A DNA stretch of 64,000 nt from Christensenellaceae bacterium Phil7 (lineage in GTDB: Bacteria; Bacillota; Clostridia; Christensenellales; CAG-138), in NCBI GenBank assembly GCA_001940845.1, contig MSGV01000010.1, forward strand, positions 124,001 through 188,000, written 5' to 3'. Within the stretch, counting starts at the first letter, position 1. The number at the start of each line of letters is the position of its first letter. Positions 8,628 to 17,396 of this stretch are shown here, piece by piece. The notes beneath the pieces are model-generated. The model did not search any database and had not been told where the DNA came from. It saw only the letters and a list, made by a program, of their open reading frames with translations. Made by a program: the position numbers and the translations under genes.

Positions 8628-9728
8628 CTATTTTTTATCATAAAAAAGCTGGTTCAGAAGCTGCATGAGCCTTTCGACCCCCCTATAATCGATTGAATAA
8701 TACGCTCTTGATCCCAAACCGGCCATCTTTACCAAACCTGCGCTTATGAGCATATTCATGCTCCTAGAGATGCTGCCAGTAGTAACCTGCAGCTTCTCTG
8801 CCAGTTCACGACCAAACCGTTCTCCATGCGAAAGCTCATCAATTATTTTTATGCGATTCTTGTTTGAAAGCGCATCAAGAGTAGCTTCCAGTTCATTCTC
8901 CCTTGCAGAATAAACAATATTTTTTCGAGTGAAATATGCAAGTGCGCCAATGAATACATCTCCCTTATTATCAAATGGGGTGTCAATTCCCATTATACTC
9001 TTTATAGGAAGCATTATTAATGGGTGGATATCGATTTCCTCTACAAAGTCAAAATTGGTTCTCCAGAAATAACGGATCAACTCCATCTCGCTTTTAAAGC
9101 TTGCCAATGTTTCTTCATACAATTTCAACAGCGGTGCATAGAGCTCCGCACATTTGCGAAACTCCGCAATTACAGGCGTCAGCAGAGAGATCAACTTTTC
9201 AGCATATGTTTCAGGTTCCATCGCAGCATATATCAAATTGAGCTTTGAAGATGAAGAATAGTCGCTTGCCTTTATTGCCCGAACCACAGCTAAAGTATCT
9301 ACCGGCTCATATTTGCTGAATTCAATTCCACTGAATTTCATCAACATGTTATATATCGCTCTAGGAAGCTCCGCAGCACAATCACGGATAATCCGAAATG
9401 ATTCATTTTCATCAATACATGCAAATGCCCTGTGATCACATAGCGCAAAGCAATTCGCAAGAAAATTTGTCTCGACCTGTCTTTCACCTCCTTCATCCTT
9501 GCCCATTGGCTCATAAAGTGCAATTAAATCGTCATTAACCAAGCAGACGGTTTCACTCAGCCTATTTTCAAGTTCTATTATTATATCGTAATATTCGGTC
9601 AATCTTTTACCTGTTTCTCCTGTTCCAACGCTCCATTTTCTGATAACCTCGCGATCAGGAAAGCCGGCAGCAAGATCGGCAAGAAAAAAATTAGCTTCAA
9701 ATATTGGAATTGGTTTATTGTAGATCAT
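8628..9728 (-). CDS. ArsR-type winged-helix regulator with large N-terminal domain, group 1
   Basis: The 366-residue protein starts at ATG 9726-9728 with AGGAG six bases upstream. The frame is open to 9782 but lacks a site there. Residues about 290-366 form an ArsR-type winged helix (LDALSNKNRIKIIDELSHG, GRELAEKLQVTTGSISRSMN, ending in a YYSID wing). The first 280 residues have no motif I recognise and presumably form a sensing or dimerisation domain. Its N-terminus (MIYNKPIPIFEANFFLADL) matches that of the regulator at 37618. It is divergent from the wall-anchored protein gene at 9921, with a palindromic operator candidate downstream of that gene's promoter, so it probably controls its neighbour (inference). 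Confidence 0.8.
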   Translation of the reverse strand: MIYNKPIPIFEANFFLADLAAGFPDREVIRKWSVGTGETGKRLTEYYDIIIELENRLSETVCLVNDDLIALYEPMGKDEGGERQVETNFLANCFALCDHRAFACIDENESFRIIRDCAAELPRAIYNMLMKFSGIEFSKYEPVDTLAVVRAIKASDYSSSSKLNLIYAAMEPETYAEKLISLLTPVIAEFRKCAELYAPLLKLYEETLASFKSEMELIRYFWRTNFDFVEEIDIHPLIMLPIKSIMGIDTPFDNKGDVFIGALAYFTRKNIVYSARENELEATLDALSNKNRIKIIDELSHGERFGRELAEKLQVTTGSISRSMNMLISAGLVKMAGLGSRAYYSIDYRGVERLMQLLNQLFYDKK

Positions 9729-9794
9729 ATTTGCTCCTGTTGTATGCTGCTTGGTACCAAAAGCCCAATAGCATATTTTCATAAATTCATCCCA

Positions 9795-9800
9795 ATTATA
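9795..9800 (-). promoter_or_regulatory. -10 box of the regulator at 9728
   Basis: TATAAT on the minus strand within TATGCTATAATT. The -35 match is poor. The same ATGCTATAATT context precedes the group 1 regulator at 37618. Confidence 0.5.
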
Positions 9801-9823
9801 GCATAAAAAGATTCAAAAAACTA

Positions 9824-9852
9824 TTGACAGAATTAAAATCAATGACTATAAT
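9824..9852 (+). promoter_or_regulatory. Consensus promoter of the wall-anchored protein gene
   Basis: TTGACA (9824-9829), 17 bases, TATAAT (9847-9852): a perfect sigma-A promoter 69 bases before the ATG. Confidence 0.85.
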
Positions 9853-9862
9853 AGACCTATCG

Positions 9863-9878
9863 GTCAACATTTGTTGAC
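9863..9878. promoter_or_regulatory. Operator candidate at the +1 of the wall-protein promoter
   Basis: GTCAACA-TT-TGTTGAC is a perfect palindrome starting 11 bases after the -10, where a repressor would block initiation. A second spaced pair (CAACA and TGTTG at 9888-9905) follows. The divergent ArsR-type protein is the obvious candidate ligand. Confidence 0.6.
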
Positions 9879-9920
9879 TAATCTGTCAACATTTTTACGT
9901 GTTGAGAAAGGAAATAAACT

Positions 9921-11135
9921 ATGAAAAAAATCCTATCCCTTCTGCTTGCCGTCATGCTTATTGCGGCAAGCACAGCCTCCTCCTTAGCAGAGGGCGGCGC
10001 ACCCATTTACGATATTGAGATGTACGGCTATGCATCAGCAGATTTCGTTTCCACTGAAGATGGCAACGGCTATTATCAACCCCTCACATGGCAGTCTTTT
10101 GGTACCGCAGATCTGGGCGATGTAACGGATTTGGGCGGCATGATCGATGCTGATGGCAACGAAACCTATGTTGGCTGTGCAGAATATATCAATGGTAGAG
10201 TCTATGGCTACACGGGCTTTGGAGCATACCCCGAAGCCTATTTCAGCATCGATTTTGATGAGCTTGCGTCGGGCAACCTAAGTGCCGTTGAGTACACAGG
10301 ATACACCGATGATGTAAATATGCACCTTGATATGGCATACGATCGTGATACCGGAGTTTTATATGTTCTAACGCTTGATATAAATTATCAATTAAAACTT
10401 TGTTCCGTCGATATAGCAAGTGGCGAAAAGACAGAGATCGGAATTCCATTTATTGAATATGAGGATTATAGTGCCGATATAATCTATTCAATAGCTGCTG
10501 CACACGGAACGCTCTATTGTCTGCTTCCCGCTGCGGGTGCTGCAATGAATGGCGGTTCTGCTCAACTCTGCACCATAGATCTTGAGACCTGTGAGCTTTC
10601 TTTTGTAGGTTCAACAGGGGTTTTAAGTTTCCAGCAGCAGTCGATCACCTATGATTACGATAATGAAATCATCGTCTGGTCTCAGTATGAATTTCAATAT
10701 GGTGGCTATTCCTTGCTGCGTGCTATCAATCCTTCGACAGGCGAGACCACCACTATAGGTACCGTTGGTTCCAATAACGGTATCGCATATCTCGGTCTGA
10801 TGATACCCGGCGAAAATAACGAACCGGTGCCCCCCACTGACGAACCCATCACCGATGCGCCCGTAACCGATGAACCCATTACCGATGCGCCCATAACCGA
10901 TGCGCCCATAACCGATGCGCCCATAACCGATGAACCCATCACCGATGCGCCCGTAACCGATGAACCCATCACCGATGCGCCCATAACCGATGCGCCCGTA
11001 ACCACCGATGTTCCAGTTGAGCCCACTGATGCGCCAAATCCCCCCGCAACCGGCGCGATCACTCTCATCGGCGTTGGTATCGCTGCCATCGTTGGCGGCG
11101 CAGGCATCGCCCTCTTCAGGAGGAAAGAAGACTGA
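9921..11135 (+). CDS. Cell-wall-anchored surface protein with TDxP repeats and PPATG sorting signal
   Basis: The 404-residue product has a signal peptide (MKKILSLLLAVMLIAAS), then about 280 residues that look like a beta-propeller-type fold (recurring IDF, YDRDTGVLYVLT and ITYDYDNEI strands), with no enzyme motif I recognise. A Pro/Thr/Asp stalk of four-residue TDEP/TDAP repeats spans residues about 307-365. It ends in NPPATG, a hydrophobic helix and RRKED. PPATG fits the (S/P)PXTG sortase motif known from Clostridioides difficile SrtB substrates, so the protein is probably displayed on the wall. It is divergent from the regulator at 8628. A closely similar anchor is left over at 62460-62588. 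Confidence 0.85.
   Translation: MKKILSLLLAVMLIAASTASSLAEGGAPIYDIEMYGYASADFVSTEDGNGYYQPLTWQSFGTADLGDVTDLGGMIDADGNETYVGCAEYINGRVYGYTGFGAYPEAYFSIDFDELASGNLSAVEYTGYTDDVNMHLDMAYDRDTGVLYVLTLDINYQLKLCSVDIASGEKTEIGIPFIEYEDYSADIIYSIAAAHGTLYCLLPAAGAAMNGGSAQLCTIDLETCELSFVGSTGVLSFQQQSITYDYDNEIIVWSQYEFQYGGYSLLRAINPSTGETTTIGTVGSNNGIAYLGLMIPGENNEPVPPTDEPITDAPVTDEPITDAPITDAPITDAPITDEPITDAPVTDEPITDAPITDAPVTTDVPVEPTDAPNPPATGAITLIGVGIAAIVGGAGIALFRRKED
10841..11010 (+). repeat. 12-bp minisatellite coding the TDxP stalk
   Basis: Tandem 12-base units of the form CCCATAACCGAT(G) encode Thr-Asp-Glu/Ala-Pro-Ile/Val. Unit number can change in frame by slippage or recombination, which would alter stalk length. Confidence 0.8.
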
Positions 11136-11153
11136 GCGCTGATAAAATATAGT

Positions 11154-11231
11154 AAGAAGCAATGAGCTTGTATGCCGAAAAGCACTGCCTTTTCCGGCAG
11201 CAGGGCGGCTTGACCAGATGGTCAAGCCGCC
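11154..11231 (+). repeat. 78-bp direct repeat, right copy, with terminator hairpin
   Basis: Identical to 8478-8555, including the preceding TAG.AAGAAGCAATGA motif and the terminal hairpin at 11204-11231. It sits just after the wall-protein gene. Confidence 0.9.
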
Positions 11232-11321
11232 TCAGCCTGTATACAAGCTGAAAGGGACCGTTTAACAACAGTCCCTCTTGCTATTTCATGAAATTATCCT
11301 ATGCGGATGTGAACATCCGGC

Positions 11322-12329
11322 TTATTCACCGAATTCCTTTGCGCATTTTTTGAGCATGCTCCTGATCGGCAGCCCATAGGGGCAGCGTTTTTCACACTCT
11401 CCGCACTCGATGCAGGCGCTCGCCTTGATGGGCAGGGTCGCATATCTGCTCTTTGCCCACTCCTCAAGCCCATAGCGTTCCAGATAGCCTGCGAATAGGA
11501 ATACATTTGGAATGCTGATGCCGACCGTGCAGGGTGCGCAATAATTGCACCTGCGGCAGAAATTCCCCGTCAATGTACGCTTGATCTCATCAACCTTGGC
11601 CTGCTCTTCCGCATTCAGCGGCGAACGATCCTGACCCGCTTCGGAATTCTGCCTTACCTCCTCCGGACTATACATGCCCGGTATGGCGATGGTCACATAC
11701 GGATTATTTGCAATATAGCGCATCGCAGCCCGACCATCCTCGATGGCGCCGCCCGCCATCGGCTTCATTGCGATGAACGCAATGCCCTTTTCACGGCATT
11801 TCGGCAGCAAATATTCGCATTGACTTTCCACAATATTGTACGGGAACATGATCGTCTCCACCCAATCGAGCTCCAAAGCACGCTCAAAGACCTTGAGCGA
11901 ATGGGCGGTGATTCCAATATGCCCGATCCTGCCCTCCGCCTTGGCTTCCATCAATGCTTCCAGCGCTCCTCCGGGAGCCAGCACCGTATCGAGCTGCTCC
12001 ATGCTTGGATTATGTACCTGATAGAGCTCAATATGCTCCGTGCGGAGATTTCGGAGGCTTATCTCGATATCCTTCTGCATGGCTTCACGAGTCCTTGCCA
12101 TGCTCTTCGTTGCCAGATAGAACCTATCGCGCCTGCCTGCGATGGCATTGCCGATCAATTCCTCGCTGACGGTGTAACCCCTTGCCGTATCGATATAATT
12201 GACCCCATATTCGATCAGCGCATCTATCAGCTCATTAGCCTCCTGCTGGCCTATCCTCTGGATCGGTATCCCGCCAAAGCCTACGCGCGAAACCTTGAGG
12301 CCCGTATTGCCAAGCTCAACATATTCCAT
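11322..12329 (-). CDS. Aldo/keto reductase with C-terminal 4Fe-4S cluster motif
   Basis: The 335-residue NADPH-dependent oxidoreductase family protein has the barrel start MEYVELGNTGLKVSRVGFGG and the catalytic Asp/Tyr region NYIDTARGYTVSEE. Its C-terminal ferredoxin-like tail holds CRRCNYCAPC and CIECGECEKRCP. Proteins of this subgroup are common in anaerobes, and substrates are mostly unknown. AAGGGAT precedes ATG 12329. It is transcribed alone from a promoter at 12406-12434. The aldo/keto reductase at 49390 shares the iron-sulfur tail architecture. Confidence 0.88.
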   Translation of the reverse strand: MEYVELGNTGLKVSRVGFGGIPIQRIGQQEANELIDALIEYGVNYIDTARGYTVSEELIGNAIAGRRDRFYLATKSMARTREAMQKDIEISLRNLRTEHIELYQVHNPSMEQLDTVLAPGGALEALMEAKAEGRIGHIGITAHSLKVFERALELDWVETIMFPYNIVESQCEYLLPKCREKGIAFIAMKPMAGGAIEDGRAAMRYIANNPYVTIAIPGMYSPEEVRQNSEAGQDRSPLNAEEQAKVDEIKRTLTGNFCRRCNYCAPCTVGISIPNVFLFAGYLERYGLEEWAKSRYATLPIKASACIECGECEKRCPYGLPIRSMLKKCAKEFGE

Positions 12330-12405
12330 ATCAATCCCTTCCGGCTTCCAACAGCCTTTTCAATTTCTAAATAAATTTACGTGTTTTAAAAACTTCCGTA
12401 GAATA

Positions 12406-12434
12406 ATTATAAACCATCCCGCAGCAAACCGCAA
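12406..12434 (-). promoter_or_regulatory. Promoter of the aldo/keto reductase gene
   Basis: Minus strand TTGCGG (12429-12434), 17 bases, TATAAT (12406-12411). Confidence 0.6.
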
Positions 12435-12547
12435 TACCGCGATCCCCCAATTGGTTCCTTTACGCCCCCTTATTCGCTATGCAGATGCAAAAATGCGGTA
12501 TTTGCGGCGGTTTTTAAAAATATATTTGTTTTATTCTTCAAATCGGC

Positions 12548-12576
12548 TTGCAGCAGTTCCATAAAAATGGTACAAT
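12548..12576 (+). promoter_or_regulatory. Promoter of rpsF-ssb-rpsR
   Basis: TTGCAG (12548-12553), 17 bases, TACAAT (12571-12576), 67 bases ahead of the rpsF GTG. Confidence 0.7.
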
Positions 12577-12643
12577 ATTATGCCAACACCCGACTTGCTC
12601 TGCTTTCATGCGGGGCCAACAGACCATAAGGAGGTGAAATTTA

Positions 12644-12931
12644 GTGAATAAGTACGAAGTTCTGTACGTCATCGTGCCCGAACTCAACGAGGAAGAGACC
12701 GCTTCCGTCATCGAGAAGTTCAATGGCATCATCGCTGCTAACGGCGGTGAAATCGAAAAGGTTGATGAATGGGGCAAGCGCCGCCTTGCATACACCATCG
12801 ATTACAAGACCGAAGGTTATTATGTGCTCGCAATCTTCAGCGCACCTGCTGAAGCGCCCGCCGAGCTCGAGCGTAATCTCAAGAACGATGAGCGCATCAT
12901 GCGCTACAAAGTTGCCCGTCATCATGCGTAA
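12644..12931 (+). CDS. rpsF: 30S ribosomal protein bS6
   Basis: The 95-residue product (MNKYEVLYVIVPEL) has the normal length and sequence for bS6, which binds bS18 and 16S rRNA in the platform of the small subunit. It starts at GTG 12644 after a strong AAGGAGGTGA site. It is first in the conserved bS6-SSB-bS18 operon. No modification-prone Glu tail is present. Confidence 0.96.
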   Translation: MNKYEVLYVIVPELNEEETASVIEKFNGIIAANGGEIEKVDEWGKRRLAYTIDYKTEGYYVLAIFSAPAEAPAELERNLKNDERIMRYKVARHHA

Positions 12932-12949
12932 CCTGAGAAAGGATACACA

Positions 12950-13489
12950 ATGAATAAGCTTTTTATTATCGGCAATCTTACCGCTGATCCCGAACTGCGC
13001 ACCACTCCAAACGGCGTGAGCGTATGCACAATGAATGTTGCCGTCAACCGCAGATTCAATTCTGCGAACGGCGAAAAGCAGACCGACTTCTTCCGTGTGA
13101 CCGCATGGAGGCAGCTCGGCGAGACCTGCGCACGCTATCTGGCGAAGGGGCGCAAGATCTCCGTCATCGGCGAAGTGACTGCAAGGGCATATGCTGGTAA
13201 GGACGGCACACCCCGCGCCTCCCTGGAGCTGACTGCGGATGAGATCGAATTCCTCTCTCCCAAGGAACAGGGGCAGGGCTATCAGCCGGCGCAGGGTTAC
13301 CAATCGAATCAGGGCGGTTATAATCAGGGTTATCCGCCGCAGGGCTATCAGAGCAATGCCAATAGGCCGCAATCCAATGGTTGGCAGGATAATGCGCCCC
13401 AGAATGGCATGAATTCGAATCCCTTCGGCAGCGAAGAAGCATCCTCCGCCGGATTTGAAGAGATTACCGATAACGATTTACCGTTCTAA
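12950..13489 (+). CDS. ssb: Single-stranded DNA-binding protein
   Basis: The 179-residue protein has an OB-fold in residues 1-105 (MNKLFIIGNLTADPELRTT), a Gln/Gly/Asn-rich linker of YQ repeats, and the acidic tip EITDNDLPF that docks replication and repair partners. It sits between rpsF and rpsR as in most Bacillota. It coats single-stranded DNA during replication and repair. Confidence 0.96.
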   Translation: MNKLFIIGNLTADPELRTTPNGVSVCTMNVAVNRRFNSANGEKQTDFFRVTAWRQLGETCARYLAKGRKISVIGEVTARAYAGKDGTPRASLELTADEIEFLSPKEQGQGYQPAQGYQSNQGGYNQGYPPQGYQSNANRPQSNGWQDNAPQNGMNSNPFGSEEASSAGFEEITDNDLPF

Positions 13490-13580
13490 GAGATCGCGAT
13501 CAAGGGCATTTGGTCTGCGTATCAGCGCAGTTTGCTCCCCTGATCCGGGATCTCCAAGTCTGCGAAAGGAGTAAATTTCA

Positions 13581-13823
13581 ATGGAAGACCGTAAAATGAG
13601 GCCTCGTCCCAGAAAGTCCAGGCGTAAAGTCTGCCAATTCTGTGTTGATAAAGCTGAATATATCGACTATAAGGATACTGCAAAGCTCCGCAAGTTCGTT
13701 ACTGAACGCGGCAAGATCATGCCCCGCCGTATGAGCGGCGTATGCGCTCGTCATCAGAGGGAACTGGCTTCTGCAATCAAGTCCGCACGTCAGGTTGCGC
13801 TTCTGCCCTACGTTCAGGACTGA
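13581..13823 (+). CDS. rpsR: 30S ribosomal protein bS18
   Basis: The 80-residue product has the bS18 core ([28 protein letters not shown] [12 protein letters not shown]). Two cysteines near residues 19-22 and the later VCARHQ suggest the zinc-type (C+) form. GGAGT lies nine bases before ATG 13581. It ends the rpsF operon and is followed by a terminator at 13839-13878. Confidence 0.95.
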   Translation: MEDRKMRPRPRKSRRKVCQFCVDKAEYIDYKDTAKLRKFVTERGKIMPRRMSGVCARHQRELASAIKSARQVALLPYVQD

Positions 13824-13838
13824 TCTATAAAGATAGCA

Positions 13839-13878
13839 TGTCCGATCTGCAATTTCGATTGTTGATCGGGCATTTTTT
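13839..13878 (+). terminator. Terminator of rpsF-ssb-rpsR
   Basis: TGTCCGATC pairs with GATCGGGCA (one G-U), followed by six T. Confidence 0.8.
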
Positions 13879-13887
13879 ATATCAGTA

Positions 13888-13928
13888 CACTCCGGCGAAG
13901 CCCCGTGTTTGAGGGCTTTGCCGGAGTG
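13888..13928 (-). terminator. Hairpin downstream of pepT
   Basis: CACTCCGGCGAAGCCC pairs with GGGCTTTGCCGGAGTG, a 16-bp stem with one mismatch. It lies 32 bases past the pepT stop and may end that transcript. Confidence 0.65.
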
Positions 13929-13959
13929 CATTCCTCTTTTTCAATTGCAATTACCGGAT

Positions 13960-15183
13960 TTATTTATTGAAATCGGCGTACTTTTTCACAAGACCAATCA
14001 ATATATCGGTGCATGTATCCATGCCCTCGATGGTCACATGCTCATATGGACCATGGCAGGCAAAATCGCCAGTTCCAAGGTTCGGACAGGGCAGACCCAT
14101 GAAGCTCAGCCTTGCGCCATCGGTACCGCCGCGAATTGCAAGCACGCGCGGATTCACATCCAACGAGCGGACAACATCGACGGCGTTATCGATAAGGTGC
14201 ATACATGGCTTGATCTTTTCGACCATATTCTGATACTGGTCGCGCAGATCGAGATCTACCGTACCTTCGCCATACTTCTCATTGAGCAGCTTGACGGCAT
14301 GAACTAGGGTGGCCTTGCGGGCATCCATGATGGAGGCACTATGGTCACGTATTATATAGCTCAGCTCGGCATGTTCAACATTGCCGGACATATCGGTGAG
14401 ATGGAAGAAGCCCTCATAGCCCTCCGTATTCGACGGAGTCTCATCCGGCAGCATCGAATTGAGCTCCATTGCCACCAAAAGCGCATTCACCATCTTATTT
14501 TTCGCATCGCCAGGATGAATATTGAATCCGTTTATTCCAATCTTTGCGCCTGCCGCATTGAAATTCTCATATTCTATCTCTCCCTCGCAGCCGCCATCGA
14601 CGGTATAGGCGAAATCCGCACCAAACAGCGCAACATCGAAATTATCCGCGCCTGATCCAACCTCTTCATCGGGTGTAAAGCCAATGGAGAGCCTGCCATG
14701 CGGTATATTTTCGTTTATTATGCGTTCTACAGCCGTTACTATCTCCGCAATGCCCGCCTTATCATCCCCGCCGAGCACGGTGGTTCCATCGGTCACGATA
14801 AGGGTTCTGCCTTTAAGCGATGGCAAATGCGGGAACTGCTCCGGACTCAGGTTTCTGCCGCTGCTGCCGAGCACGATCTCTCCGCCATCATAATCCTCTA
14901 CAAGCCTGGGACGGACATTTTCGCCCGAAAAATCGGGAACGGTATCCATATGTGCGATAAAGCCGATTGCCGGCTGCGCCTCATACCCCGGGGTTGCGGG
15001 AATATGGCCATAAACATAGCATTTATCATCGACCATTGCATCCTCAACGCCCAAAAGCCGAAGCTCGGAAACGAGCAGCTTTGCAAGATCAAACTGCCTT
15101 GCCGTTGTGGGCACGGTCACGCTATCCTCGCTGCTTGCCGTATGAATGGTGACATATTTCAAAAATCTCTCATATGCTTTCAT
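13960..15183 (-). CDS. pepT: Peptidase T (tripeptide aminopeptidase)
   Basis: The 407-residue M20-family zinc peptidase has the PepT signatures IAHMDTVPDFSG (first zinc histidine), DGTTVLGGDDKAG (bridging Asp), TPDEEVGSG (catalytic Glu) and IRGGTDGARLSFMGLPCPNLGTG. It removes the N-terminal residue of tripeptides in the cytoplasm. AAGGAGA precedes ATG 15183. It stands as a single gene. A peptide and lysine user such as this organism would need it to feed amino-acid fermentation (inference). Confidence 0.95.
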   Translation of the reverse strand: MKAYERFLKYVTIHTASSEDSVTVPTTARQFDLAKLLVSELRLLGVEDAMVDDKCYVYGHIPATPGYEAQPAIGFIAHMDTVPDFSGENVRPRLVEDYDGGEIVLGSSGRNLSPEQFPHLPSLKGRTLIVTDGTTVLGGDDKAGIAEIVTAVERIINENIPHGRLSIGFTPDEEVGSGADNFDVALFGADFAYTVDGGCEGEIEYENFNAAGAKIGINGFNIHPGDAKNKMVNALLVAMELNSMLPDETPSNTEGYEGFFHLTDMSGNVEHAELSYIIRDHSASIMDARKATLVHAVKLLNEKYGEGTVDLDLRDQYQNMVEKIKPCMHLIDNAVDVVRSLDVNPRVLAIRGGTDGARLSFMGLPCPNLGTGDFACHGPYEHVTIEGMDTCTDILIGLVKKYADFNK

Positions 15184-15303
15184 AAGAAATTCTCCTTTTC
15201 AGATTTTGCAGCATAATTATACCATAGATTTTGGATGATTTCACCATAAAACTGGAGCAAAAAACGAAGCATACGTTTTTCGGTGCTCATTTTCTCATAG
15301 ATA

Positions 15304-15338
15304 AAGCGACCGACCCGCATTCATTGGGATCGATCGCT
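15304..15338 (-). terminator. Terminator of the transporter/two-component operon
   Basis: On the minus strand AGCGATCGATCCC pairs with GGGTCGGTCGCT (two G-U), followed by TTTAT, just after the kinase stop. Confidence 0.65.
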
Positions 15339-15355
15339 GCATAGCTTATCGTTTT

Positions 15356-16681
15356 TCAGCGCTGTTCACTCTCATTCTGGAATTTAACGGTTATTGTCGT
15401 TCCGACATGTTCTTCGCTTTTCAGCTCTATCTCCGCATCATGCAGCATGGCTATATGCTTGACTATAGCCAGCCCCAAGCCCGTTCCGCCGGTCTTTTTG
15501 CTTCTGCCCTTATCGACGCGATAGAATCGCTCAAACACCCTATCCTGCTGGTCCCTTGGGATTCCTATGCCGGTATCGGAAACTGTCAGCGTTGGCCGTC
15601 CATCGCGATTGCCAACCGAGATCATAACATTTCCTCCGGGAACATTATAACGAATCGCATTATCGATGAGATTATAGCAGAGCTCATCCAGCCGCTTTCG
15701 GCTGCCAACGACAAAGCTGCTCTCTCCGGCAAGCTTTACCGTAACCTCATAACTTGCTGCACTCTCCCTGAGCTGCTCTATGCTATCCTTAGCGAGCTCC
15801 AACATATCAACGTTTTCCTTCGCTTCTTCACGCTCAAGCGTATCCAGCTCGCTGAGATTGATTATATCTCCGATCAGGCTCAAAAGCCTTGCAGACTCTG
15901 CACGAATCCTGCCTGCAAACCGCTTCACATCCTCCGGCTTCGCCATGCCCGTCTCTATCATTTCGGCATAGCCGGAGATCCCCGTCAACGGTGTTTTCAG
16001 CTCATGCGATACATTTGCCGTAAAATCACGCCTAAGCTGCTCCATGCGCTGCTTTTCATCATGATCGTTCTTGATATGCTCAACGAAGGGACGGAGCTCC
16101 GGATACGGTACATCCGGATTATCGAGACTTTCTCCTATCTTCTCTATCGGCACAACGATCTTCGCCGTCAGCAGCCTTGCAATTACCAATGCGAAGATAA
16201 CCACGATGATGCTCAACGCTATCATAAGCGGCACAGCATCATCTATAAAGCTGTATAGACCCGATGCAAGCGCAGAAATTCGCAGTATCCTGCCATCCTC
16301 CAGCCTAAGCGCATAATAATGCATATCCGAGCCGGTATCATTGGAAAACCGGACCGTATAGCCGCTGCCATTCTTCAAAGCGAGCTGCACCTCCGGGCGC
16401 TCGATATGATTATCATTATTGCTATCCGCCATCGATTCAAAGAGTACATCGCCGCCGGGATCGATCAATGTCACCCTTATATCATCCTGCGCATTATCCC
16501 GAAGCCTTTCGATGAAATCGCTCTCTGAACTGAACATCGCAATCAAACCGGCACTCTGCATCAAATCCCGATGCACAGAATCCCTTATCGTTCGCAGATA
16601 GATAAAGCCGCATAAGGTCACCGTTACGATCTCTATCACCAGTGCAAAGAGCACCAGCCTTGCGAACATCTGCTTTTTCAT
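15356..16681 (-). CDS. PhoR-like sensor histidine kinase
   Basis: The 441-residue membrane kinase has transmembrane segments near residues 8-29 and 150-171 around an extracytoplasmic sensor domain. A HAMP-like region follows, then a DHp domain with FTANVSHELKTPLTG (phospho-accepting His226), and an ATPase domain with the N box (NLIDNAIRYN), DTGIGIP and GGTGLGLAI. ATG 16681 overlaps the regulator stop (ATGA) with GGAGG before it. Cotranscription with a NptA-type phosphate transporter and a Pho-box-like promoter suggest a phosphate-limitation sensor like PhoR (inference). Confidence 0.9.
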   Translation of the reverse strand: MKKQMFARLVLFALVIEIVTVTLCGFIYLRTIRDSVHRDLMQSAGLIAMFSSESDFIERLRDNAQDDIRVTLIDPGGDVLFESMADSNNDNHIERPEVQLALKNGSGYTVRFSNDTGSDMHYYALRLEDGRILRISALASGLYSFIDDAVPLMIALSIIVVIFALVIARLLTAKIVVPIEKIGESLDNPDVPYPELRPFVEHIKNDHDEKQRMEQLRRDFTANVSHELKTPLTGISGYAEMIETGMAKPEDVKRFAGRIRAESARLLSLIGDIINLSELDTLEREEAKENVDMLELAKDSIEQLRESAASYEVTVKLAGESSFVVGSRKRLDELCYNLIDNAIRYNVPGGNVMISVGNRDGRPTLTVSDTGIGIPRDQQDRVFERFYRVDKGRSKKTGGTGLGLAIVKHIAMLHDAEIELKSEEHVGTTITVKFQNESEQR

Positions 16682-17349
16682 CTTTCCTCCAGCTTATATC
16701 CGACATTTCGTATGGTCTTTATCATACCGCCTGAGCTTCCAAGCTTCTTTCGGAGGCTTGTGATATGCATATCGACAGTTCTTGTCTCCCCTGCGAAATC
16801 CGTTCCCCATACAAGCTGCATCAGCCGTTCCCTACTGAGAACAAGCCCGTGATTCCGGATCATGGTGACAAGCAGCTTATATTCTTTAAAGGTCAACGCA
16901 CATTCCTGCCCTGCGGCCTTCACAACATGCCTGCAATCATCGACCTCAATATCCCCAAATTTAAGCGTTTCCTCGCTCTTTTCGGTTTCGCTGCGCCTCA
17001 GCACCGCCCGAACCCTGGAGATGAATTCCATCACTCCAAAAGGCTTCGTAATATAATCATCCGCGCCGCCATCAAGCCCCTTGACAGCATCCAGCTCGCT
17101 ATCACGCGCACTGACGATAATAACCGGTATCTTCTCCGTGCTCTTATGCTGCCGAAGCTGACGCAGCAGGCTCAACCCATCCTCACCCGGGAGCATTATA
17201 TCAAGCACAATGAGCTCCGGCGGCAGGATAAGGCATTGGCCGATGAAATTCCTGCCATCCTCAAAGCTTTTAATATCATAGCCGCTATTCATCAGCGCAT
17301 AGCTTTCAATATCGCGAATATTTTCCTCATCCTCAACGATATAAATCAT
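16678..17349 (-). CDS. PhoB/PhoP-like response regulator
   Basis: The 223-residue OmpR-family regulator has a receiver domain with VEDEEN and phospho-acceptor Asp50 in LIVLDIMLPG, the conserved Lys in DDYITKPFG, and a C-terminal winged helix (LTFKEYKLLVTMIRN, RTVDMHITSLRKKLG). GGAGG lies before ATG 17349. It is paired with the kinase by a four-base overlap. It likely binds the TTTACA direct repeats upstream of the operon. Confidence 0.92.
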   Translation of the reverse strand: MIYIVEDEENIRDIESYALMNSGYDIKSFEDGRNFIGQCLILPPELIVLDIMLPGEDGLSLLRQLRQHKSTEKIPVIIVSARDSELDAVKGLDGGADDYITKPFGVMEFISRVRAVLRRSETEKSEETLKFGDIEVDDCRHVVKAAGQECALTFKEYKLLVTMIRNHGLVLSRERLMQLVWGTDFAGETRTVDMHITSLRKKLGSSGGMIKTIRNVGYKLEER

Positions 17350-17396
17350 GAATCCTCCACCTATCTCAGATTGCTTTATGCTGCAATCATTTTAGC

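Larger units (their letters stand above)
12330..12643. other. Divergent intergenic region with two promoters
   Basis: Holds the leftward promoter of the aldo/keto reductase (12406-12434) and the rightward promoter of rpsF (12548-12576). Nothing else is recognisable. Confidence 0.6.
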
